From NCBI GenBank assembly GCA_023460155.1, contig JAEWRF010000194.1, positions 1 to 24,562 on the forward strand: DNA of 24,562 bases, read 5' to 3'. Every line of letters starts with the position of its first letter. Within the stretch, counting starts at the first letter, position 1. Both the position numbers and the translations under genes were made by a program. The stretch is from Bacillota bacterium (GTDB lineage: Bacteria; Bacillota; Clostridia; Oscillospirales; Acutalibacteraceae). Of the stretch, positions 14,414 to 21,412 are shown one piece after another. Below the pieces are notes generated by a model. It ran no database searches, was not told the origin of the DNA, and worked only from the letters and a program-made list of their open reading frames with translations.

Positions 14414-16860
14414 GCCCGCTTCCTCCTTCCTTTCATCAGACGCAGGGACAGGATCAGAATCAACACCAGACCCTGAATCAGGGCTGTGAAATCCGTGCTG
14501 ACGTTCATCAGGCCGAGCAGCACACTGATCATGGTAAGGATGACAGCCCCGCAGACCGCGCCGAACAGAGTGACCACCCCGCCGGAGAAGTAGCCGCCGC
14601 CGATGATGACCGAAGCCACGGAAAGCATGGTATAGGTTCCGGAAGCGGAGGAATCGGAGGCGTTATTGATGGCGGAGGTAGAGATTCCGGCCATGAAGGC
14701 GAGGAACCCCGCCAGAGCGTAAACCGCCATATAAGCCGTCGCGCGCTTCCAGCCCGAATTCATCATGGCTTTTTCGTTGTTGCCGAAGCCGCGGAGCACG
14801 GTGCCGTAGCGGGAACGGTAAAACAGAATGGCCCCAATCAGGAAAATGAGCAGCCAGAGGCTGAGGGTGTTCAGGAACGGGGTATTGGAATAGAAGGTCG
14901 CGCGGATCCACGCCGGGCAGGTTCCTCCGGGCATAGCCTGAATGGAGAGCGCGATGCCGATCCAGACAAAGGACATGCCGAGGGTCACGATGATCGCCGG
15001 GACGTTGCGCTTATAAATCACATAGCCCATCAGCGGATAGGACAGGAACAGCACCAGAAGTGCCAGCGCGCCCAGCGCCGGTTTGTTAAACAGCACCGTA
15101 CAGCACAGCACATTGACCAGTCCGCAGTAGTTGCCGATGCCCAGGTCGATGTGGCCCAGTCCGACAATAAAGGTTTGGCCCAGAGAGCACAGCATCAGGG
15201 ACGCAAACCCGACCACCATCAGCTGCAGCCCGTAGCCGCTCAGCAGCATGGGGGATTTCGCCGTGCATACGGCATAGATGAGAACCATGGCGATCAGGGC
15301 AAACGTGTAAAGCGGCGCTCCCGCTTTTTTCTTCCCCTCCGCCTTTTCGGCTTTCTGATCCTGATTCTGGAACGAAAGGCCCATGATGACCTCATGGTTG
15401 ATTTCGTCCCCTTCAAACGAGCCCATCAGGCGTCCGCTGTTAAGAACCAGCAGATTGGTGCAGAACCTCAGCTCCGCATCGTCCGAGGTGCGCCAGATTA
15501 CCAGCTTTCCGCTTGCAGCCGCCTCGCGGAACACCTCATAAAGGGCGTTTTTGGTAGGCTGATCCACACCGCGGGTCGGGTCGTCCAGAAGGATGATGTC
15601 CGCATCCGCCGCAAGTGCGCGCGCAATCAGCACCTTCTGCTGGTTGCCGCCCGACAGGCTCGTGATGAGGGCCTGCGTGCCGTCGCTCTTGATGTGGAGC
15701 TTGTCGTACCAGTAGGTGGCGGATTCCTCCAGCCACTGCTTGCTCAGATGCTTGAATATTCCGCTGTAGGCGGCCTTTGTAATCACCTGATTGTCCAGAA
15801 TGGACCAAAGGGGGAAAATGCCTTCCTTTTTCCGGTCTCCGGCCACGTAGGCGACCCTTCCGGTTACGCGGAGGCCGGCCTTTTTCTTTTTCGCCTTCAG
15901 GAAAACGTCCTGAAGCAAATCCAGTTGCCCGTTGCCCTCCAGGCCCGTCAGACCGAGAATCTGCCCGCCGAAGGCTTCAAAGGTAAGGTCTGTGAGTTTT
16001 TTCGTCGTATAATGTTCACAGGCTACGCTGACCTTTTTGTTGAGGTCGGCCGGTTTATAGTCGGACAGTTCCACAACATCTTCGCCGCTGCCGATGCCTT
16101 CGCCCATGAGCCTGACCATGTGCTCTTCGCTGGTCTCCGAAATGGCGCCCTGCCATTTCTCGCTGCCGTTCTGCATGATGTAAACGCGGTTTGCAATGGT
16201 CATGATCTCCTTCAGGCGGTGGGAGATGTAAATATAGGTCATGCCTTCCCCGGCGGTCTTCATCAGGTAATCCTGAAGCTGCTCCGTCTGTTCAACGGGC
16301 AGGGAGGAAGTCGGCTCATCCAGAATCATCAGTTTCATATTCTGATCACTGGTGGCCCGCGCGATCTCCACCATCTGCTGCTGAGCGATGCTCAGGGCGT
16401 CCATTCCCACCGTCACGTCGATCGTGTTGCCCGGGAACACACGGTCCAGCGCTTCCCGCGCCATCGCCTGAGCCTGTTTGCGCCAGCCGAAGGCGCCCTT
16501 GATGCTCTGGGACTGTTCCACATAAAAATTTTCGTATACGGTCAGATTTTTGCAGAGAGAAAGCTCCTGATGGACCACCCGGATGCCCAGGTTTCTGGCC
16601 GCCGCAGGGCTGTACTCCGCCAAATTCACCGATTTCCCGTCAAAGATCAGCTCGCCTTCGTCACAGTTGATCACACCGGAAAGGGTATTGATCAGCGTGC
16701 TTTTGCCGGCTCCGTTCGCGCCGACCAGTGCGAGTATGTCTCCCTTTCGGAGAGAAATGCTGATGTCATTGACCGCAACGGTTGGAAAAAATACCTTGCG
16801 GAAATGCTTTGCTTCCATTAAAAAGGAGGCCTGTTCCGCAGGTTTTGTCATTGCGTCCAA
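14410..16860 (-). CDS. Fused sugar ABC transporter: duplicated RbsA-type ATPase plus RbsC-type permease
   Basis: One open frame encodes both parts of a CUT2 importer; numbering here is from an upstream GTG at 16869. The first ATPase domain has Walker A GANGAGKST (50-58), an LSIAQQQ signature (159-165), Walker B LMILDEPT (180-187) and H-loop ISHRL. The second, at about 290-500, lacks a normal Walker A (GLEGNGQLDL), keeps LSGGNQQKV (405-413), and has LLDDPTRGVD with Asp in place of the usual catalytic Glu. After a charged linker (QDQKAEKAEGKKK, about 503-515) a permease of some 300 residues follows, with several membrane helices and GLGHIDLGIGNY. The start is uncertain: TTG 16860 has GAGG 8 nt upstream, whereas GTG 16869 overlaps that site and ATG 16851 is far from it. 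Confidence 0.9.
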   Translation of the reverse strand: MDAMTKPAEQASFLMEAKHFRKVFFPTVAVNDISISLRKGDILALVGANGAGKSTLINTLSGVINCDEGELIFDGKSVNLAEYSPAAARNLGIRVVHQELSLCKNLTVYENFYVEQSQSIKGAFGWRKQAQAMAREALDRVFPGNTIDVTVGMDALSIAQQQMVEIARATSDQNMKLMILDEPTSSLPVEQTEQLQDYLMKTAGEGMTYIYISHRLKEIMTIANRVYIMQNGSEKWQGAISETSEEHMVRLMGEGIGSGEDVVELSDYKPADLNKKVSVACEHYTTKKLTDLTFEAFGGQILGLTGLEGNGQLDLLQDVFLKAKKKKAGLRVTGRVAYVAGDRKKEGIFPLWSILDNQVITKAAYSGIFKHLSKQWLEESATYWYDKLHIKSDGTQALITSLSGGNQQKVLIARALAADADIILLDDPTRGVDQPTKNALYEVFREAAASGKLVIWRTSDDAELRFCTNLLVLNSGRLMGSFEGDEINHEVIMGLSFQNQDQKAEKAEGKKKAGAPLYTFALIAMVLIYAVCTAKSPMLLSGYGLQLMVVGFASLMLCSLGQTFIVGLGHIDLGIGNYCGLVNVLCCTVLFNKPALGALALLVLFLSYPLMGYVIYKRNVPAIIVTLGMSFVWIGIALSIQAMPGGTCPAWIRATFYSNTPFLNTLSLWLLIFLIGAILFYRSRYGTVLRGFGNNEKAMMNSGWKRATAYMAVYALAGFLAFMAGISTSAINNASDSSASGTYTMLSVASVIIGGGYFSGGVVTLFGAVCGAVILTMISVLLGLMNVSTDFTALIQGLVLILILSLRLMKGRRKRA

Positions 16861-16925
16861 TCCATTCACCTCAATTCGCTGTTTTATCCATATCAGAATC
16901 GCTTTTTGCGCCGTTTAGCAGCTTC

Positions 16926-16990
16926 AGGCCGGTCCCGCCCCATTGAGCGGACCGCCTGGGACAGGGCGTTCCAGGCGGTTCGTTTTTTCG
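16926..16990. promoter_or_regulatory. Overlapping hairpins between the binding-protein and ABC genes
   Basis: ACCGCCTGG/CCAGGCGGT (16951-16959, 16971-16979), extended by flanking pairs, forms a strong stem. On the plus strand it is followed by TCGTTTTTTCG, which would be a terminator facing against the operon. In the operon mRNA no T-tract follows. A second stem GGTCCGC/GCGGGACC shares bases with the first, so the two are mutually exclusive. A role in holding transporter levels below binding-protein levels is inference. Confidence 0.45.
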
Positions 16991-17044
16991 GGCTCTTGGG
17001 GAGAAATCAATCTATCATGAGGTAAGCTCCGGCTGAAAATAGGG

Positions 17045-18205
17045 TCAGGCCTTTTTCAGAATATTGGTTACCACATAATCGTAGGACATATACGGGCTTG
17101 CGATCGTACCCGCCTGCAGGCTGGCGTATTCCTTAATCTGATCCTGATTGATATAGATGAAGGGCAGGTACATTTTCTGAGGTACCTTCACGCCGTTGAG
17201 GACGCCTACGGCAACCCACAGGGCGCCTGCGCCGCAGGAAGGCGTGGAGTTGACGGACATGGTCTTGTAGCCGCTGGGCGCCTGCTGGTTCCACCAGGAC
17301 ATAAACTCGGCGGTATTGTCGCCGATGGTGAGCGGCACGGGCTTGCCCATGGATTTGAAAGCGTTGACGACGCCCATGGAGTCGGCGCCGCAGTGAGTGA
17401 TCACGGCGTCAATCTTCGGGAGCGAGGAAAGGACGTTCAGGATGCCCTGCTGTGTAACGGTAGCGTCGGCCTGGCCCTGAACCTCAGCAGACACCTTGAC
17501 GTTCGGATATTTCGCGAGAACGTTCTTGATGCCCTTGTAAATGCCTGCATCGGGAGCTCCGCCGGAGGGACCGCGGACAATGATGACATTGCCCTTGCCG
17601 CCGATGGAATCCATGACGAACTGGGTTTTCTTTTCGCCCATGCTGACCCAGTCGTAGTCCATGGTATAGGCGCCGTCCAGATCGATGATGGAGTCGAATG
17701 CGACGATTTTGATTCCCTGATCCATGGCCTTCTTGATGACGTCGTTCAAAGCCGTGGAGGACGCGGCGTTGATGCAGATCGCATCGACCTTTTTCAGAAT
17801 GAACGAGTTGATCTGTGCAATCTGGGTGTTGACGGTATTGTCGCCGTTCTGAATTTCATAGCTGGAGATGTAGCCGTTCTTTTTCGCCTCTTCGGCAGCC
17901 TGCGTAAAGGATGTTACCATCTGTTTGCGCCAGGTGTTGCCATAGAAGGAGTTGGAAAGGCCGATTACGTACTTGCCGGGCTTAAGGGCATAGTCCCCGG
18001 ATACGGTACCCGCAGCGCTGGAAGCGGCTTCGGAGGATGCTGCTGCAGAGGAGACAGCCTCGGAGGAGGCAGACTGCTGGGAGGCCGCAGAGGAGGCCTC
18101 ACTGGGAGCGGCAGACGACGAGGAGCTTCCGGAGCTGCAGGCGGACATGCCAAGGACCATTGTAAACGCCAGTGACAGAGCCATCATTCGGGATGTCAGT
18201 TTCAT
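17045..18205 (-). CDS. Sugar-binding lipoprotein of the ABC transporter (periplasmic-binding-protein type 1 fold)
   Basis: A 386-residue substrate-binding protein. The N-terminal signal peptide (residues 1-22) ends in a lipobox GMSAC with C23 as the lipidated cysteine. A low-complexity Ser/Ala/Glu linker of roughly 45 residues follows and then an RbsB/Peripla_BP_4 domain with YVIGLSNSFYGNTWRKQM, DAICINAASSTALNDVIKKA, GIKIVAFDS and DAVITHCGADSMGVVNAFKSMG. It is anchored outside the membrane and delivers the sugar to the fused ATPase-permease. Family members bind monosaccharides or similar polyhydroxy compounds; the ligand here is unknown. The ATG at 18205 has AGGAG seven nt upstream. It lies between the ApnO-like gene and the transporter genes, with hairpins on both sides. 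Confidence 0.92.
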   Translation of the reverse strand: MKLTSRMMALSLAFTMVLGMSACSSGSSSSSAAPSEASSAASQQSASSEAVSSAAASSEAASSAAGTVSGDYALKPGKYVIGLSNSFYGNTWRKQMVTSFTQAAEEAKKNGYISSYEIQNGDNTVNTQIAQINSFILKKVDAICINAASSTALNDVIKKAMDQGIKIVAFDSIIDLDGAYTMDYDWVSMGEKKTQFVMDSIGGKGNVIIVRGPSGGAPDAGIYKGIKNVLAKYPNVKVSAEVQGQADATVTQQGILNVLSSLPKIDAVITHCGADSMGVVNAFKSMGKPVPLTIGDNTAEFMSWWNQQAPSGYKTMSVNSTPSCGAGALWVAVGVLNGVKVPQKMYLPFIYINQDQIKEYASLQAGTIASPYMSYDYVVTNILKKA

Positions 18206-18235
18206 ACGATTTCTCCTTTTCAATACATTATTTTC

Positions 18236-18252
18236 AGGCGGTCTTTCCGCCT
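18236..18252. promoter_or_regulatory. Intercistronic hairpin upstream of the binding-protein gene
   Basis: AGGCGG-tcttt-CCGCCT, a 6-bp GC stem with a 5-nt loop, lies 31 nt before the binding-protein start. It has no T-tract and is probably an mRNA stability or processing element (inference). Confidence 0.4.
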
Positions 18253-18324
18253 AAATAACAACTGCGTCAGGCACAATTCTTAACGCTTGTCTCACAATAT
18301 TCCCAAAAGGAAGAAGGTTTTTCC

Positions 18325-19188
18325 TCAGATCTGCGGAGCCTCCGGGTGAAGCATTGTAGCGATGACCTTTTTCAGGACTTCGTCGTCCCAGATTTTCTTC
18401 CAGTCATCGCGGAGCACCAGACGGTTGCCGAGGCCGATGGCGACTTTGCAGGCATCGGAAACAGGCGGTTTCCCCGGCAGAAGGCCCAGGAAGTTCGCGG
18501 TAAGGTTATAGATGTGGCCGGTCAGGAACGAGATTGCCGCGTCGCGCTCAATGCCCTTTTCCTCCGCCTTATCAACGGTTTCGGCCATGGCGTACAGGCA
18601 GGTTGCGCCCAGCAGTTCCACCAGGGTCGGCTCCAGAAACGCGATCTGCTCGGAAGACATCACATAGGCGTGAAGCACCGGCGCGTACATGTTCTTGGCA
18701 ACCTCCACCATCTGTGCAAAGCGGCTGTCGTTGCCCTGAATCTTGCTCATGACAATATCCTGTTTGCCGCCGCCGCCGCCAAAACGGTCCTGACGGGCTT
18801 CATAAGTATCCTGATCGAGGAAATAAGACGGATGGCACGGATGTGCCACGCCGAAGGTGCAGTCGTCCCGCAGGCTCAGTTCCCTTGCCACGGCGGCAGC
18901 GGGATCCAGAATCAGCAGTCCGGCGCCCGGTTTCATCATGGGGACATAAATTGCGGACAGCTTCTGAATAAGAGTATCCGGAACAGCAAACACGATTACT
19001 TCCGCCTCTGCGAAAGCCTCTTCCACAGGGGTTACGTCCAGGCCGCGCGCACGAATGCTCTCGATGCCCTTGGGCGAATTTTCCACGAGCTTCAGATCGA
19101 ACAGATCGGTCCGTTTGGCCAGATTGCCGCTGGTGCGCGTGCCCATCTTTCCGCCTGCTCCGATGACCGCTACTTTGATTTTTTCCAT
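18325..19188 (-). CDS. ApnO-like NAD-dependent oxidoreductase (6-phosphogluconate-dehydrogenase C-terminal type)
   Basis: A 287-residue dehydrogenase. The N-terminal Rossmann motif is VAVIGAGGKMG (residues 7-16), with AVPDTLI at 68-74 and ILDPAAA at 93-99. The distinctive AHPCHPSYF block is at 115-123, followed by a helical C-terminal domain containing EPTLVELLGATC and SDACKVAIGLGNRLV. These features fit the family with a phosphogluconate-dehydrogenase-like C-terminus that includes D-apionate oxidoisomerase (ApnO), which converts apionate to 3-oxo-isoapionate with NAD+. Family membership is judged from remembered motif patterns; the actual substrate here is inference. A run of five glycines (137-141, from GCC repeats) replaces the mixed residues I expect after FGG. 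It lies between the transketolase C-subunit and the binding-protein genes, with AAGGAG 13 nt before the ATG. Confidence 0.75.
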   Translation of the reverse strand: MEKIKVAVIGAGGKMGTRTSGNLAKRTDLFDLKLVENSPKGIESIRARGLDVTPVEEAFAEAEVIVFAVPDTLIQKLSAIYVPMMKPGAGLLILDPAAAVARELSLRDDCTFGVAHPCHPSYFLDQDTYEARQDRFGGGGGKQDIVMSKIQGNDSRFAQMVEVAKNMYAPVLHAYVMSSEQIAFLEPTLVELLGATCLYAMAETVDKAEEKGIERDAAISFLTGHIYNLTANFLGLLPGKPPVSDACKVAIGLGNRLVLRDDWKKIWDDEVLKKVIATMLHPEAPQI

Positions 19189-19234
19189 TTTTTTAAACGC
19201 TCTCCTTATTTGAATTTATAGTGTGTGCTCCGTT

Positions 19235-19250
19235 CGCCGGAGTTCCGGCG
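19235..19250. promoter_or_regulatory. Intercistronic hairpin between transketolase and ApnO-like genes
   Basis: CGCCGG-AGTT-CCGGCG, a perfect GC stem with a 4-nt loop, lies 10 nt past the transketolase C-subunit stop. No T-tract follows, so it is more likely a processing or stability element than a terminator. Confidence 0.4.
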
Positions 19251-19260
19251 GGCGGGGGAG

Positions 19261-20199
19261 CTATCTGCCTAATGAGGTACGGACCGTCTCTGCGATGGCT
19301 TCGGGCGAGAAGCCGTAGGAATCCGCCAGAATGTCGGCCGGGCCGGATTCGCCGTAAGAAGTCAGCGCGATGCGCTTTACCTTAGCGGGTTTGTTTTCGC
19401 AGGCCAGACGGCTGATGTAGGAACCGAGTCCGCCGTTGATGTTGTGGTCCTCCACCGTAAACAGCTGTTCGCTGCGGGACATGACCTCAAGAATTTTTTC
19501 CGGCTTCCTGCCGTAGAGAATATTGATATCGGCCACCGTCACGCTGATCCCCTGGTTCTTCAGCAGATCGGCCGCCCGCAGTACGCGGTTCAGGACGAAG
19601 CCGTTCGAGAACAACACCGCGTCGGTGCCGTAATCCTTCCACACGGTGATGCCGTCCGGGGAAAACGGTGTGTTTTTGTCGTAAACGTCCGCTTCGCGGC
19701 CGCTGCCGGCGCGGACATACACCGGGCCCTCGATCTCGGCCGCCATTTTAATCGCGTGGTAGCACTGGGCAGGGTCGGCGGGGGTCAGAATGGTGAAATT
19801 CGGCATGCTGGAAAGGATGCCGAGATCCTCGTAGAACTGATGGGTCACGCCTTCGCGTTCCCCGCCGAGCAGGCCGGCGTTCACGCCGACGAACTTCGCG
19901 TTCAGGTTTGTATACCCGACAAATGTGCGCATCTGCTCACACGCCCGCATGGTCAAAAATCCGCAGTAAGTACCCACAAACGGCACCATGCCGCAGCTTG
20001 CAAGCCCCGCGGCCACATCCACCGCGCACTGCTCGGCAATGCCGCACTCAACATAGCGATCCGGGTATTTTTCACCGAACGGCACCGCCCTCATCGCCTT
20101 CAGCGAGTCGGGGGAAATCACCATGATCCTGCCGTCGGTCTCGGCCATATCGAGCATGGCGGCGGCAAATGCCTCTCTGGTTCCTTTAAACTCTGTCAT
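19261..20199 (-). CDS. Transketolase, C-terminal subunit
   Basis: A 312-residue protein carrying the pyrimidine-binding and C-terminal domains of a split transketolase. The catalytic Glu is E56 in ECGIAEQCAVDVAAGLA (residues 51-67). The pyrimidine-domain residues FVGTYCGFLTMRACEQMR follow, and the swivelling C-terminal domain contains LFTVEDHNINGGLGSYI. The usual His/Asn after GIAEQ is Cys here (EQCAV). It overlaps the N-subunit stop by one base (TGATG), so it is translationally coupled. The subunit pairs with the N-terminal partner to transfer two-carbon ketol groups with thiamine diphosphate. In this operon it may take an unphosphorylated ketose or hydroxypyruvate as donor (inference). Split transketolases are common in Firmicutes, so the split alone does not define the substrate. 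Confidence 0.92.
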   Translation of the reverse strand: MTEFKGTREAFAAAMLDMAETDGRIMVISPDSLKAMRAVPFGEKYPDRYVECGIAEQCAVDVAAGLASCGMVPFVGTYCGFLTMRACEQMRTFVGYTNLNAKFVGVNAGLLGGEREGVTHQFYEDLGILSSMPNFTILTPADPAQCYHAIKMAAEIEGPVYVRAGSGREADVYDKNTPFSPDGITVWKDYGTDAVLFSNGFVLNRVLRAADLLKNQGISVTVADINILYGRKPEKILEVMSRSEQLFTVEDHNINGGLGSYISRLACENKPAKVKRIALTSYGESGPADILADSYGFSPEAIAETVRTSLGR

Positions 20200-21020
20200 C
20201 AGTCGGCACCTCCCAGTTCTTTTACGGCGATGGCATATTCCTCATCCGTCGGCACACCCTTATGCCAGGCGTTGTTGTTTTCCATGTAGCTTACGCCCTT
20301 GCCCTTGACGCAGTCGCAGACGATGCAGCTCGGGCGTCCCTCCGCACTTTTCGCAATTTCCACCGCCGCTTTAATGGCGCCGATGTCATGTCCTCCGATT
20401 TCCTGCACATGCCAGCCGAAAGCGCGGAACCGGTCGGCGGGATTGTTGCGGCCTACCGTGAATTCGATGCTTTTATAGCTCTGCCAGCCGTTCCGGTCAA
20501 CAAAAACGATCAGGTGATCCAGCTTGCGGCCGGCCGCCATATTGGCGCCCTCCCAGCAGACACCCTCCTGCAGTTCACCGTCGCCGCAGATCACATAAGT
20601 ATAATAATCTTTTTTCTGTGCCCTTCCGGCCGCGGCCATTCCCGCGCCGATGGCAATGCCGTTGCCCAAAGAACCGGAGGTCATGTCGATGCCCGGGGTA
20701 CTGTTCATGGACGGGTGTCCCTGGAACATGCTGTGCAGCTGACGCAGGTTAAAGTGCTCCACCTTCGGCTCAAAGTATCCTCTTTCGTTGAGCGCGGCGT
20801 ACCAGATAGGGCAGGCATGGCCCTTTGAAAGTACAAACCGGTCCCGGTCCTCCCACTTCGGATTTTTCGGATCCACGTTCATGATGTCAAAATACAGAGC
20901 GGTCACGATATCCGCCGAGGACAGCGCCGGTCCGGGATGGCCGTCTTTTCCTTCGTACACCATCCGCACTGCTTCCAGTCTCAGTTTGTTGGCCAGCTTT
21001 TGGAGTTCTTTCGTTTCCAA
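20199..21020 (-). CDS. Transketolase, N-terminal (thiamine diphosphate-binding) subunit
   Basis: A 273-residue N-terminal transketolase subunit. H28 in GHPGPALSSAD, H68 in SKGHA and H102 in FQGHPSMN are the expected active-site histidines. The thiamine diphosphate/metal motif runs from GDGELQEG (146-153) to DRNGWQ (175-180). The start is a TTG at 21020, chosen because AGGGAGGAAG lies 7 nt upstream and the translation METKELQKLANKLRLEAVRM is the normal N-terminus; the open frame upstream has no family similarity. It is the first gene of the large operon, with a leader of about 250 nt from the proposed promoter. It forms the working enzyme with the C-terminal subunit encoded immediately downstream. 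Confidence 0.92.
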   Translation of the reverse strand: METKELQKLANKLRLEAVRMVYEGKDGHPGPALSSADIVTALYFDIMNVDPKNPKWEDRDRFVLSKGHACPIWYAALNERGYFEPKVEHFNLRQLHSMFQGHPSMNSTPGIDMTSGSLGNGIAIGAGMAAAGRAQKKDYYTYVICGDGELQEGVCWEGANMAAGRKLDHLIVFVDRNGWQSYKSIEFTVGRNNPADRFRAFGWHVQEIGGHDIGAIKAAVEIAKSAEGRPSCIVCDCVKGKGVSYMENNNAWHKGVPTDEEYAIAVKELGGAD

Positions 21021-21248
21021 TTTTCTTCCTCCCTTGATTGAGAAGCTCCGATTGATTCCGGATCCGCTGCGGGCCGGATGAGTTCGCTTGCAAATGGTGT
21101 TCCGGCCGTTCCCGCATTCGTTCCTCAATCGGTACTTCCGAAGAGTTGTTTATCGTTGCGTCTCCGGGCGCATGCCCGAATCCGTGACAAGCTGTTTTTA
21201 TTCCCGCACTGTCTTTCGCCGCTTATTTTATCCACTCCGGGTTTCCAA

Positions 21249-21262
21249 TACCCATTTGGGTA
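21249..21262. promoter_or_regulatory. Palindrome in the transketolase operon leader
   Basis: TACCCATTTGGGTA is a 14-bp inverted repeat (6-bp arms, 2-nt centre) beginning about 12 nt downstream of the proposed transcription start. It could be a second operator or a small RNA hairpin. Confidence 0.35.
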
Positions 21263-21280
21263 AAAAGCTGTGCGGTTGTT

Positions 21281-21309
21281 GTTATATTATTAACATTCAC
21301 TATATTCAA
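21281..21309 (-). promoter_or_regulatory. Promoter of the transketolase-transporter operon
   Basis: Minus strand TTGAAT (21304-21309), 17-nt spacer, TATAAC (21281-21286), in a very AT-rich stretch (21287-21345) that also holds two direct copies of TTATTTTAT. The rest of the 392-nt gap between the transketolase and GntR genes has no protein gene that I can support. Confidence 0.5.
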
Positions 21310-21345
21310 TATTATTTTATGTTATTTTATATATAGAATATTATC

Positions 21346-21360
21346 CAACGTAGGATGTTA
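21346..21360. promoter_or_regulatory. GntR-type operator, copy 1 (upstream of transketolase promoter)
   Basis: CAACGTAGGATGTTA has 14 of 15 bases identical to the copy at 22166-22180, in inverted orientation on this strand. CAAC and GTT(G) arms flank a 7-nt centre. It lies about 37 bp upstream of the -35 box, which is more like an activator or looping position than a blocking one. Confidence 0.6.
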
Positions 21361-21370
21361 AAGAGTAGAA

Positions 21371-21392
21371 CACAAGGCTTTTTCGCCCTGTG
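21371..21392 (-). terminator. Possible terminator after the GntR gene
   Basis: CACAAGGC/GCCCTGTG (8 bp, one G-T pair) with a 6-nt loop lies 20 nt beyond the GntR stop. On the minus strand only an interrupted T-rich stretch follows. Confidence 0.35.
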
Positions 21393-21412
21393 GTAAAAAG
21401 CAACGGCCGAAT

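Noticed and set aside
15151..16821. Long plus-strand open frame opposite the fused ABC gene
   Set aside because: It is antisense to a gene with clear Walker and signature motifs, and its translation shows no domain pattern. The same holds for other long frames opposite the FGGY kinase, the gatD gene, the permease and the flavoprotein.
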